Of a stretch of 64,000 nucleotides of DNA, positions 31,559-38,893 are shown in pieces. The position numbers and the translations under genes are program-made. The notes beneath the pieces were generated by a model. That model saw only the letters and a list, made by a program, of their open reading frames with translations, did not search any database and had not been told where the DNA came from. Within the stretch, counting starts at the first letter, position 1. Each line of letters begins with the position of its first letter. Origin of the DNA: Endosaccharibacter trunci (GTDB lineage: Bacteria; Pseudomonadota; Alphaproteobacteria; Acetobacterales; Acetobacteraceae); contig JAMSKV010000007.1 in assembly GCA_024515975.1 (NCBI GenBank), positions 124,001 to 188,000 of the forward strand. The letters run 5' to 3'.

Positions 31559-32332
31559 ATGCTCGACGACGTCCAGGCCGTGAAGGCGTTCAATGCGACC
31601 GGCCTGGGGCAAACCGCCCATGCGGCTCTGCGTCGCTCCGTCCGCCGGATCTGGCCGAACCTTTCCGGGCAGACCGTTCTCGGTCTCGGCTATGCCTCCC
31701 CGCTGCTGCCGCTCTGGCGCAGACAGGCGCGGCTCTGCGTGGACGCGGTTGCTGCCGCGTCGATGGACGACGATCCCAACGCGACACGCACGCGCTGCTT
31801 CGTGCAGGACGACGCGCTTCCATTCCCGGATGCGTCGTTCGACCGCGTGGCGATGATGCACGCTGTGGAAACCACCGATGCCACGCGGCTGCTGCGCGGC
31901 GTTTCAGGCTGCCTGCGCGACGATGGGCGTTTGCTGGTCGTCGTGCCCAACCGCACCGGCCTTTGGGCGATCCATGACGGCACCCCCTTCGCTGACGGGG
32001 CGCCGTGTTCGATCGGCCGGATCGAGCGTCTGCTCAGGCGCTCGCTGTTCCGTATCGAGAGCCTGCATGGCGGGCTGTTCGCGCCGCCGGTCGAATCGCT
32101 CCGCCGCGCGGCGCCCTTGATCGAAGCTGCCGGACGGCATCTGTCGCCGCGCCTGTCCGGCGTACTGATCGTCGAAGCGGTGAAGGACGTGCACGCCGCC
32201 CTGCCCGTGCCCAGCGCTTCGCGCCGCTTTGGCGGCATCCTGTCGCGGCGCGTGCTGCTGCCTTTGGGGCGCATCGGCACGGCGGATCAGGCCTCCATCG
32301 CCACGCCGTACTCTTCCAGCACGTCGAGATAA
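31559..32332 (+). CDS. Class I SAM-dependent methyltransferase
   Basis: A 257-residue methyltransferase of the type-11 kind. The SAM-binding motif I reads TVLGLGYASPLLPLW. The acidic DDALPFPDASFDRVAMMHAVE matches motifs II-III, and LLVVVPNRTGLWA follows. Genes of this sort lie divergently from gloB in many alphaproteobacteria, but no substrate is known to me. Its 3' end overlaps the 3' end of an opposite-strand gene by 46 bases. Confidence 0.82.
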   Translation: MLDDVQAVKAFNATGLGQTAHAALRRSVRRIWPNLSGQTVLGLGYASPLLPLWRRQARLCVDAVAAASMDDDPNATRTRCFVQDDALPFPDASFDRVAMMHAVETTDATRLLRGVSGCLRDDGRLLVVVPNRTGLWAIHDGTPFADGAPCSIGRIERLLRRSLFRIESLHGGLFAPPVESLRRAAPLIEAAGRHLSPRLSGVLIVEAVKDVHAALPVPSASRRFGGILSRRVLLPLGRIGTADQASIATPYSSSTSR

Positions 32333-32757
32333 GGCGCGAGTTCGAGCGAGAAGCGCGTGGCCGGCACCAGCAACTCGCCCACCACAGCCGGCAGGGCCAG
32401 GTGATACTCCGCCGCCACCCTGAGCCCGTGATCGGCCAGAAGCGATAGAGTCCAGCCTTCTGGCAATTGGGTGGGCAAGAATCGCAGGAGGGCGAAAGCG
32501 TCCGGCCGGCGCTCCGGCGCCAGCGCGGTGGACGGAATGCGGCCGATTCTCGCGCTCAGGCGCAGCCGGCACTCGCCTGCCAACGCCGCCGGGAGCTGGT
32601 GGGACAAGGTTTCCGGAACGATCTCCAGCGTCATCGGCCGTCCGCGCCAGCGAAACGCGAAACCGCCAACCCTGTCATGCTCCAGGCCCAGGCGACCCAG
32701 CTCGTCGACCAGGAATGCGCCCATCGGCAATGCTTGCGGTGTCCCGGCTGGCGGCAT
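32287..32757 (-). CDS. Hypothetical protein, unrecognised
   Basis: A 156-residue soluble protein with no signal peptide or membrane segment. Alternating hydrophobic strands (FRWRGRPMTLEIVPETL, LRLSARIGRIPSTAL, LLADHGLRVAAEYHLAL) suggest a compact alpha/beta fold. No motif is recognised. Support for a real gene comes from sensible protein composition and its position filling the space between the methyltransferase (46-base 3' overlap) and the divergent psd gene. Confidence 0.55.
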   Translation of the reverse strand: MPPAGTPQALPMGAFLVDELGRLGLEHDRVGGFAFRWRGRPMTLEIVPETLSHQLPAALAGECRLRLSARIGRIPSTALAPERRPDAFALLRFLPTQLPEGWTLSLLADHGLRVAAEYHLALPAVVGELLVPATRFSLELAPYLDVLEEYGVAMEA

Positions 32758-32829
32758 GCTCGCCGTGCCTCCTTGTCTTTCCGGGGCCAGCTTGACCGCA
32801 ATAGATGAAGCCTTCACTAACCGGGCACG

Positions 32830-33507
32830 ATGTCTCTCATCCATTCCTTCAAGCTCGTGCTGGCGCCTCCGCATCCCGCAGGCAAGCCGTTCCTCGTCGC
32901 AGGCGCGGTGGTCGCGGTCGTCGGGCTGGCGCTGCCCTATACGGCCGCCCGAATCATCGGCGTGCTCGCCTTTCTGTTCGTGCTGTTCTGCTTCTATTTC
33001 TTTCGCGATCCGGAGCGCGTCCTGCCGGCCGACGACACGGCGGTGGTCGCCCCGGCGGACGGCCACGTCGTCTCCGTCATGCAGGTGGCGCCGCCGGCGG
33101 AGCTCGAGATAGGGGCGGAGCCGCGCTGGCGCGTCGCCATCTTCCTCAGCGTGCTCGACGTGCATGTGAACCGCATGCCGGTCGCAGCCCAGGTCACCAA
33201 GATCGCCTATCACAAGGGCCAGTTCGTCAATGCCAGCCTGGACAAGGCCAGCGACAAGAACGAACGCAACGCCCTGGCGCTCCGTCTTCCGGACGGGCGC
33301 ACCATGGCCGTGGTGCAGATCGCCGGGCTGATCGCCCGTCGCATCCTTTGCCATGCACGCGAGGGCGCCAGCTTCGCGGCGGGCGAGCGCTTCGGCATCA
33401 TCCGTTTCGGCAGCCGCACCGATCTCTATCTGCCCCCCGGGATCGTGCCGGTCGTCCGCGTCGGCCAGACCATGGTGGGCGGCGAGACCGTGCTTGCCCA
33501 TCTCTGA
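32830..33507 (+). CDS. psd: Phosphatidylserine decarboxylase (short proenzyme type)
   Basis: Psd converts phosphatidylserine to phosphatidylethanolamine at the inner membrane. The 225-residue protein has two N-terminal membrane stretches (about 22-58), then FYFFRDPER and VVAPADGHVVS, the conserved IFLSVLDVHVNRMP, and the self-cleavage region IIRFGSRTDLYLP in which Ser after FG becomes the pyruvoyl group. Length fits the short type common in alphaproteobacteria. pssA follows with a short overlap, giving a two-gene PE synthesis operon. Confidence 0.95.
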   Translation: MSLIHSFKLVLAPPHPAGKPFLVAGAVVAVVGLALPYTAARIIGVLAFLFVLFCFYFFRDPERVLPADDTAVVAPADGHVVSVMQVAPPAELEIGAEPRWRVAIFLSVLDVHVNRMPVAAQVTKIAYHKGQFVNASLDKASDKNERNALALRLPDGRTMAVVQIAGLIARRILCHAREGASFAAGERFGIIRFGSRTDLYLPPGIVPVVRVGQTMVGGETVLAHL

Positions 33508-34423
33508 GATCCCGTCGCAGCCGGGCTTTTCCCCGGCGGCGCGCCGGCGCAGGCGCAGGCTGCGCCAGCTTGGGCGTCGCGCCCGGCGCCCGCGCTTCCG
33601 CGGCCAGAGCTTCAACCGGCTGATCCCCAACATCCTCACCCTGATCGGGCTGTGCTCCGGGCTGATCGGCATGCGTGCGGCGCTGGAAGGCCATTTCGGC
33701 CAGGCCGGCGTGGCGCTAGTGATCGCCGGTTTCATTGACGGGCTCGACGGCCGGATCGCCCGCCTCCTGCGGGCCACCAGCCGGTTCGGCGCGGAGTTCG
33801 ACAGCCTGTCGGACTTCCTCTGCTTTGGCGTGGCCCCGGCCTTCATCCTCTATCTCTGGTCGCTGCATGCCGGCGGACGCTACGGCTTCCTGCCCTGCAT
33901 CATGTTCGCCGTTTGCATGGCGCTGCGTCTCGCCCGCTTCAACGCCAGCCTGGGCGACGAGAGTCCGAAGCCGGCCCAGCCCTCCTACCGCAACAATTTC
34001 TTCACGGGCGTCCCCGCCCCGGCCGGGGCGGGTCTGGCGCTGTTTCCGCTGTTTCTCGGCCTGGAAGCCAACAAGCTCGGCCTGCCCTGGCTGCAATCCC
34101 TGTCGCACGAGCCGCTTCTGGTGGCACCGATCCTGATCGGCGTCGCCTTTCTCAGCGTCTCGACCCTGCCGCTCTGGAGCTTCAAGAACTTCAAGGTGCC
34201 GGCGCAGGTCGTGCTGCCGCTGCTGCTGGGCGTCGGCGCCTTCGTGGCGGTTCTGGTGGCGGATCCCTGGGCGGCCCTGGCCGCTGCAGGGCTGATCTAC
34301 ATGGCGATGATCCCGCTCAGCTACCGGAGCTTCCATCGTCTCCGAGCCGATGCCGAGGCGCTGCAGGAAGAGGTGCCGGACGATCCGCTTCCCCCGCAGG
34401 CGGAGGGGACGCACGCTCCGTAG
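33494..34423 (+). CDS. pssA: CDP-diacylglycerol-serine O-phosphatidyltransferase
   Basis: PssA makes phosphatidylserine from CDP-diacylglycerol and serine. The 309-residue membrane protein carries the CDP-alcohol phosphotransferase motif within DGLDGRIARLL and RFGAEFDSLSD, followed by several hydrophobic helices. A basic N-terminal region (ARRRRRRLRQLGRRARR) precedes the first helix. The start is assigned to TTG at 33494, inside psd, because no ATG or GTG occurs before the conserved core; GGCGAG lies seven bases upstream. Start confidence is moderate. Its 3' end overlaps the convergent hyfI-like gene by 107 bases. Confidence 0.9.
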   Translation: MPISEIPSQPGFSPAARRRRRRLRQLGRRARRPRFRGQSFNRLIPNILTLIGLCSGLIGMRAALEGHFGQAGVALVIAGFIDGLDGRIARLLRATSRFGAEFDSLSDFLCFGVAPAFILYLWSLHAGGRYGFLPCIMFAVCMALRLARFNASLGDESPKPAQPSYRNNFFTGVPAPAGAGLALFPLFLGLEANKLGLPWLQSLSHEPLLVAPILIGVAFLSVSTLPLWSFKNFKVPAQVVLPLLLGVGAFVAVLVADPWAALAAAGLIYMAMIPLSYRSFHRLRADAEALQEEVPDDPLPPQAEGTHAP

Positions 34424-34844
34424 CGGGCGGAGCGGTTGAGACCGCCGCCGCGGTCAATGACCGCAGGGCGGCCAGGATCTCCGCCGGATGCGGCGGACTG
34501 CCCGGCACCGCCAGCACCGCCGGCAGACGCAAGCCGAACCCCTCGATCCCGGCATAGCCGCCTGCGAACGGACCGCCGCCGATCGCACAGTCGCCGACCA
34601 GCACGAGCTGTTTCGGCTCCGCCATCCCGGCCCAGGCTGCCTCCACGGCGCGCCGCATCTCCGGCCCCGCCGCCCCGCTCACCAGCAGAATATCGGCATG
34701 ACCCGGATGCTGCGTGAGCGACAGCCCGGCCTCGCGCAGAGACACCGCCTCGATTTCCAGGGCGCAGCCGCCGCAACCGCCCGCCCTGATCTGCATCACC
34801 GACAGCATGGTGCGATCGTCCGGCCCCTTTCCCGCCCGCTTCAT
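34317..34844 (-). CDS. HyfI/NuoB-like Fe-S subunit with one cluster ligand replaced
   Basis: A 175-residue small-subunit homologue of hydrogenase-4 HyfI and complex I NuoB. It keeps Cys24 and Cys27 in AGGCGGCALE and Cys86 in VGDCAIGGGPFAGGY. The fourth cysteine, normally in a PGCPP motif, is Ser116 here (VPGSPPHPAEIL). A complete [4Fe-4S] centre with four Cys is therefore not possible, though Ser can occasionally act as a ligand. The C-terminal 40 residues are a Pro/Ala-rich tail that overlaps pssA in antisense. It is the last gene of the six-gene hyf-like operon and overlaps the large-subunit gene by four bases. Confidence 0.82.
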   Translation of the reverse strand: MKRAGKGPDDRTMLSVMQIRAGGCGGCALEIEAVSLREAGLSLTQHPGHADILLVSGAAGPEMRRAVEAAWAGMAEPKQLVLVGDCAIGGGPFAGGYAGIEGFGLRLPAVLAVPGSPPHPAEILAALRSLTAAAVSTAPPATERASPPPAGEADRPAPLPAAPRHRLGDDGSSGS

Positions 34845-36121
34845 TGGTCCGCTCCGGCCACGGACAGGCCGAGCCGCGCGATTTCCGCCAGCAGCACGTC
34901 CAGCGCCGTCCCTGGCGCGGCCTGTTCCAGCGCGTGAACGCGCGCGAGAGCCGGATCGACGGCGTGCCACGCGGTTACCGTCCCGTTCTCGAACCGCACC
35001 CATACCCAGAGCGGCCCGAAGAGCGTCTCGGCCGAACCGAGCCCCTCCCGCACACCCGCCGGCAACGCAGGCGTCGCAGGAACGAACGGCAACAGCCCGG
35101 ATAACCCCCGCCTGACGATCGCCAGATCGCGCTTCGTCTCGAGTGGATCTTCTGCCGGGCGGTCGGTGCGCGCCAGGCTCGGTTCGAGCAAAGACAGAGC
35201 AGCGGGCAGATGCTCCAGCGCCCGCTCATCCGGCCGCCTGGCCCAGCCGCCCGGCCCGATCGCCCCGCGCATCAGACGGTGGCCGAACGCGGCGGCGCAG
35301 GCTTCCAGCAGTCGGTCGCGACAGGCTACATCACCGCTGGCGCGAAGCCGGTTGGCGATCCGCTCCAGGGCCACCATCGCGCTCCGCAGGCCGCGGGTCG
35401 GACCGTCGACGCTCCAGCCGAACGCCGACTCCACCGCCTGGGCGAAGGCGGCCTCGTAGGCGACGCAGCGCGTGGCGTCGATCCGTCCCACCAGCAAGCC
35501 GGCTTCGACGGGACCGGCGCCATGCAGCCGAAGCGCCACCCCGCGATGACTCGACCCCAGCAGCATCTCCAGCCGGCGCACGCGCTCGCCGCAGACGGCC
35601 ACCCGCAGCTGTCCGGGCCCCTGCAGCAGCGGCTGCACCGGTCCGATCGGCAACGCCATCGCGCCGGCACGTTCGTCCTCCTCGGTCCACAGGAACTCGG
35701 GCGGTTCCGGCGGCCAGGCCACCGGGCCTGGACGCGACGCCAGCGGCGCGCTCTGGGTCCACATCCCATGGTCGAGCCACGGACGCAGGTCGCGGGCCCC
35801 CATCGCCTCGATCCCCCACAGATCGCGCACCATGCGCTCCGGCACGGTCAGAAGCGGCCGCATCGGCGACAAAGCGAGGAAGCGCTTCGCCTCCACCGGA
35901 CCGGACGCGATGAGTGGCGCGTCCGGACTTTCCAGCAGCAGGACATGCACCTGCTCGCCGTCCGACCACAGGCCGGACGCCGCGATCGGATCGGTCAGCA
36001 GGCGTTCGGCCAGATCGGCCCAACCCGCTTCCGAGAGCTCGAACCGCGTCGCCGGGAGCGCCGCGGACGCCCGGCCGGCCCGAACCAGGGTCGCAGCCGG
36101 AACACGCAAGCGCCCGCTCAT
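34841..36121 (-). CDS. HyfG/HycE/NuoCD-like large subunit lacking NiFe-binding cysteines
   Basis: A 426-residue homologue of the fused NuoC-NuoD-type large subunit. The 30-kDa-like part has LTVPERMVRDLWGIEAMGA (about 91-109), recalling the complex I motif around ERxxxDxxGI. The 49-kDa-like part has LPIGPVQPLLQGPGQLRV (about 157-174) and LGSSHRGV (188-195), where the family normally has GPIHP and GYxHRG; the first His has become Gln. No CxxC pair exists at either end, so no NiFe site can form. The length is about 150 residues short of HycE. The ATG overlaps the upstream stop (ATGA). Confidence 0.82.
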   Translation of the reverse strand: MSGRLRVPAATLVRAGRASAALPATRFELSEAGWADLAERLLTDPIAASGLWSDGEQVHVLLLESPDAPLIASGPVEAKRFLALSPMRPLLTVPERMVRDLWGIEAMGARDLRPWLDHGMWTQSAPLASRPGPVAWPPEPPEFLWTEEDERAGAMALPIGPVQPLLQGPGQLRVAVCGERVRRLEMLLGSSHRGVALRLHGAGPVEAGLLVGRIDATRCVAYEAAFAQAVESAFGWSVDGPTRGLRSAMVALERIANRLRASGDVACRDRLLEACAAAFGHRLMRGAIGPGGWARRPDERALEHLPAALSLLEPSLARTDRPAEDPLETKRDLAIVRRGLSGLLPFVPATPALPAGVREGLGSAETLFGPLWVWVRFENGTVTAWHAVDPALARVHALEQAAPGTALDVLLAEIARLGLSVAGADQ

Positions 36122-37401
36122 CGGCCCGATCCCCCGACCGAGAGCAGCCAGTCGGACAACCCGTTCGGCATCGCCAGCCCCAGCCAGAGCGACAGCAACA
36201 GACAGAGCGCCGAGACCATCCCCCATGCGCCGGTTCGGCCTTCGGGCAGAACCGCCACAGGATCGCGTCCGCTCGACCGCAGGACCGCCAGCGCGGAAAC
36301 GGCGGCTCCCAGCAACAGCAGCGCCGCCAGAGCCGGCGACGTCCCGGTCAAACGCAGCATCAGCACCATGAAAGCCGCGAACGGCCCGAAGGGCGGCAGG
36401 CCGATCAGCACCAGGATCGAGGCGAAACGAAGTCTGGCGGCACTTCTGTCCGCCGGGACAAACAGAATCAGCGGCAGCAGCAGCGCCAAAGAACCCGCCA
36501 GCATCAGCGACGCGGCCACCCCTCCCGCGCCGCCGGACGCCGCCGCCACCAGGGCGAAGGCGGACTGCAACGCCGCCGCCAGCGACACGCGCCCGGCCAG
36601 CGAACGCTGCGCCGGCAGCAGCAGTACCGCCGATGCACCCAGAAGCAGGCCAGTGACGGACACCAGGGGCGCCAGTGCCGGCACGGCGCCCAGACAGCGC
36701 AGCGTCACCAGCAGGCCGACCGAGAGCACGAGCAGCCGGAACAACCCGCGCGACACGGTGGCACGCCCGAACAGGACCGGCCGCAACGCCGCCCAGGCGC
36801 AGAGCAGCAGAATGGGCAGAAGCAGCAACAGCAATCCGGACGATACCGGATGCGACGCAGCCACCAGACCCGACCATCGCGCCGGCATTCCCGTGGCCGA
36901 CGACAACACCGCCACGCCCGCGCCCGTCACCGGCACCGCACCCAGAACCAGTGCGGCCTCGCGTTCGTCCGTGGGCTCCCGCCTGCCGGCGAACAGCATC
37001 ACGCCCAGGAACAGAGGCAGAAGCGCCAGCAGATCGGCCCGGCAGATCGCCATCGCGCAGGCCACGATGAGCTGCGCGCTCACCGGCCAGCGCCGCCAGC
37101 GCGCGCTGGCCTGACGCGCCGCTTCGCCCGGCTGCAGGGCGCGTACTGAAACCAGGAACCAGCTCAGGGCCGGCAGCAGCGTCATCGTGCGCGCCAGGGC
37201 ATCGCCGCGCCACCAGAGTCCCGTCCCGCAGAGCAGCACGGTCGGCGCCAGCGACGCCCAGCCGGCCAGCAGCAGCGTCAGCCCGGCGACCCACACGGCG
37301 CATTGCGCCAGTCGCCGCGGCGATACCCCCTCAGGCAATGCCAGGGGCATGAGGGCGAGGACGAACGGCAGCCATATGACCGGCGGGACCAACACGCTCA
37401 T
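36118..37401 (-). CDS. HyfF/antiporter-like membrane subunit, degenerate
   Basis: A 427-residue very hydrophobic protein with about 12-13 predicted helices, in the position of HyfF (a NuoN/NuoM-type antiporter-like subunit). Family assignment rests on position and topology. The usual WE pair in helix 5 and the GxxxK of helix 7 are not visible (for example PILLLCAWAALRPVLFG where a Lys-containing motif is expected). It is about 100 residues shorter than E. coli HyfF. ATGA overlaps join it to both neighbours. Confidence 0.72.
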   Translation of the reverse strand: MSVLVPPVIWLPFVLALMPLALPEGVSPRRLAQCAVWVAGLTLLLAGWASLAPTVLLCGTGLWWRGDALARTMTLLPALSWFLVSVRALQPGEAARQASARWRRWPVSAQLIVACAMAICRADLLALLPLFLGVMLFAGRREPTDEREAALVLGAVPVTGAGVAVLSSATGMPARWSGLVAASHPVSSGLLLLLLPILLLCAWAALRPVLFGRATVSRGLFRLLVLSVGLLVTLRCLGAVPALAPLVSVTGLLLGASAVLLLPAQRSLAGRVSLAAALQSAFALVAAASGGAGGVAASLMLAGSLALLLPLILFVPADRSAARLRFASILVLIGLPPFGPFAAFMVLMLRLTGTSPALAALLLLGAAVSALAVLRSSGRDPVAVLPEGRTGAWGMVSALCLLLSLWLGLAMPNGLSDWLLSVGGSGR

Positions 37402-37982
37402 GCCTCGTCCGCCCCGGCCAGCTCGCTCCAGACCGGCCTTGAGCAGAAGCGCTGCAGGAACAGCGCCTGCGGCAGCAGGACCATCAGCCAGGCGACCCAG
37501 TCGCAGCGCGGAGACAGCGCGACCAGGAGCAGCGCGCCGCGTCCGGCACTCAGCAGCGCCGCCCAGCGCGACCGATCCGAGCGCGCGAAGACCAGCGCGA
37601 CCATGCCGGCCAGCACCACGCCGAGCGCGGCCGAGGCGACGGACCCGTCATCCGCCATGCTCCCCGTCGGCAGCAGGCGGAAGCCGATCCAGGCCGCTCC
37701 CAGCGCCAACGCGATCGGCCAGACACCGGCCGGTTCCGCGCTTTCGCGCCAACGTCCGGCCCGCAGCCACAGAACGACGCATTCGCCGCCGGCAAAGCCG
37801 ATACCCAGCAGCGCGTTCGCCATCGGCACGCGCCCCGTCAAAGCGAGTGCCAGCAACGTCAGTGCCAGCAGGACCGCCTGTGCCAGCAGCAAACGGCGCA
37901 CGGTCCCGCTCCCGGCTGGCCGGGCGCAGAACACCGTCAGAACCAGGAGCCCCACCGCCGGGAGAACGGAGACGCCGCTCAT
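37398..37982 (-). CDS. HyfE-like membrane subunit
   Basis: A 194-residue protein with about five to six membrane helices, matching HyfE (NuoK/MrpC-related) in size and place within the operon. The phrase MANALLGIGFAGGECVVLWL, running on into RAGRW, is the most distinctive segment; the Glu within it sits in a hydrophobic stretch and could correspond to a NuoK-type buried acid. The start at 37982 overlaps the stop of the preceding gene (ATGA). Assignment is by context and topology more than by motif. Confidence 0.72.
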   Translation of the reverse strand: MSGVSVLPAVGLLVLTVFCARPAGSGTVRRLLLAQAVLLALTLLALALTGRVPMANALLGIGFAGGECVVLWLRAGRWRESAEPAGVWPIALALGAAWIGFRLLPTGSMADDGSVASAALGVVLAGMVALVFARSDRSRWAALLSAGRGALLLVALSPRCDWVAWLMVLLPQALFLQRFCSRPVWSELAGADEA

Positions 37983-38893
37983 TCCGCGCTTTGCCCGGCC
38001 AGAAGCAGGATCGGCCCCAGAAGGGCCGCGAACAACGAGAACGCCGCCAGCCGCCGGCGCAGGCCAGGATCGCCGAGCGGACCGCTGAGCAATGCGAACA
38101 GGGCCAGAGCCATCCCGAACCGCAGCAGCCAGCACAACAACGCCGACAACCAGAATAGCGGGCCGGACGGTGCCGCCGCGACGCTGCCCGGCCAGGCGAG
38201 CGCGCCCAGAAGGTCGATCCAGACGACACGGCGCAGGCCGGTCTCGAGCCGGAACAGCGCCAGATCCGGGCCCGACAGAGCCTGCGACAATGCCGCCTCG
38301 CGCCCGCCCGACGCCAGGGCCCCGAGCCCCAGCCCGGCGACGCAGGCGAGCGCACCCGGGGCAGCCAAACCGCGCTGCCCGGCCAGCATCGCGTCCAGCC
38401 CGGCCCCGCCCGAAAGCATCAGCAGCACGGAAGCGGACAACACCAAACCCGGCAGCGCCAGCAACGCATCGACCGTCGCCCCGATCGCCGCCAGGCCGGT
38501 TGCGGCCGAACCGCCGTCTGCCGCCGCGAACAGCCAGCAGCCGCGCGACGTCCCCAGAAGTGCCAGCACCAGGGCGAGATCCGCCAGTGGCCAGTCCAGC
38601 ATCACGCGCAGAAAGGAGGGCACCAGGAGGGCGGCGCACCCTGTGCAGGCCAGAGACAGGATCGGCGCCAGGCGCGGCACCGGCGACGCCCCTTCCGACC
38701 GGACTGGCTCACGGCTGGCCAGCGTCGCCAGTCGCAGAAATGGTTGGGCGAGCCAGCCGCGCCACGCGGCGGGCGAGCGAAGCGCCGGAAACCCCTCGGC
38801 CCCGATCGCCATGAGAGGCGTAGCCAGCAACAGGAGGCCGACATGCAGCACCAGGGCGGCCGAACCGAGGGCCAGCAGGCCGAGCTGGTTCAT
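37979..38893 (-). CDS. HyfC/NuoH-like membrane subunit
   Basis: A 304-residue protein with about eight membrane helices, corresponding to HyfC/HycD/NuoH, the subunit that joins the peripheral arm to the membrane arm. The first loop reads LAQPFLRLATLASREPVRSEGAS, aligning with the family's QPYRDLxKLxxKExxxPEGAS-like stretch. The RxxGP element normally before it is not evident. Acidic residues in the quinone-cavity loops are sparse compared with NuoH. ATGA overlaps on both sides. Confidence 0.78.
   Translation of the reverse strand: MNQLGLLALGSAALVLHVGLLLLATPLMAIGAEGFPALRSPAAWRGWLAQPFLRLATLASREPVRSEGASPVPRLAPILSLACTGCAALLVPSFLRVMLDWPLADLALVLALLGTSRGCWLFAAADGGSAATGLAAIGATVDALLALPGLVLSASVLLMLSGGAGLDAMLAGQRGLAAPGALACVAGLGLGALASGGREAALSQALSGPDLALFRLETGLRRVVWIDLLGALAWPGSVAAAPSGPLFWLSALLCWLLRFGMALALFALLSGPLGDPGLRRRLAAFSLFAALLGPILLLAGQSAE

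Noticed and set aside
35210-37114. A 634-codon plus-strand frame across the hyf-like operon
   Set aside because: Its product is Arg/Gln/Pro-rich low-complexity sequence. The minus strand carries ATGA-coupled genes with homology and coherent membrane topology.
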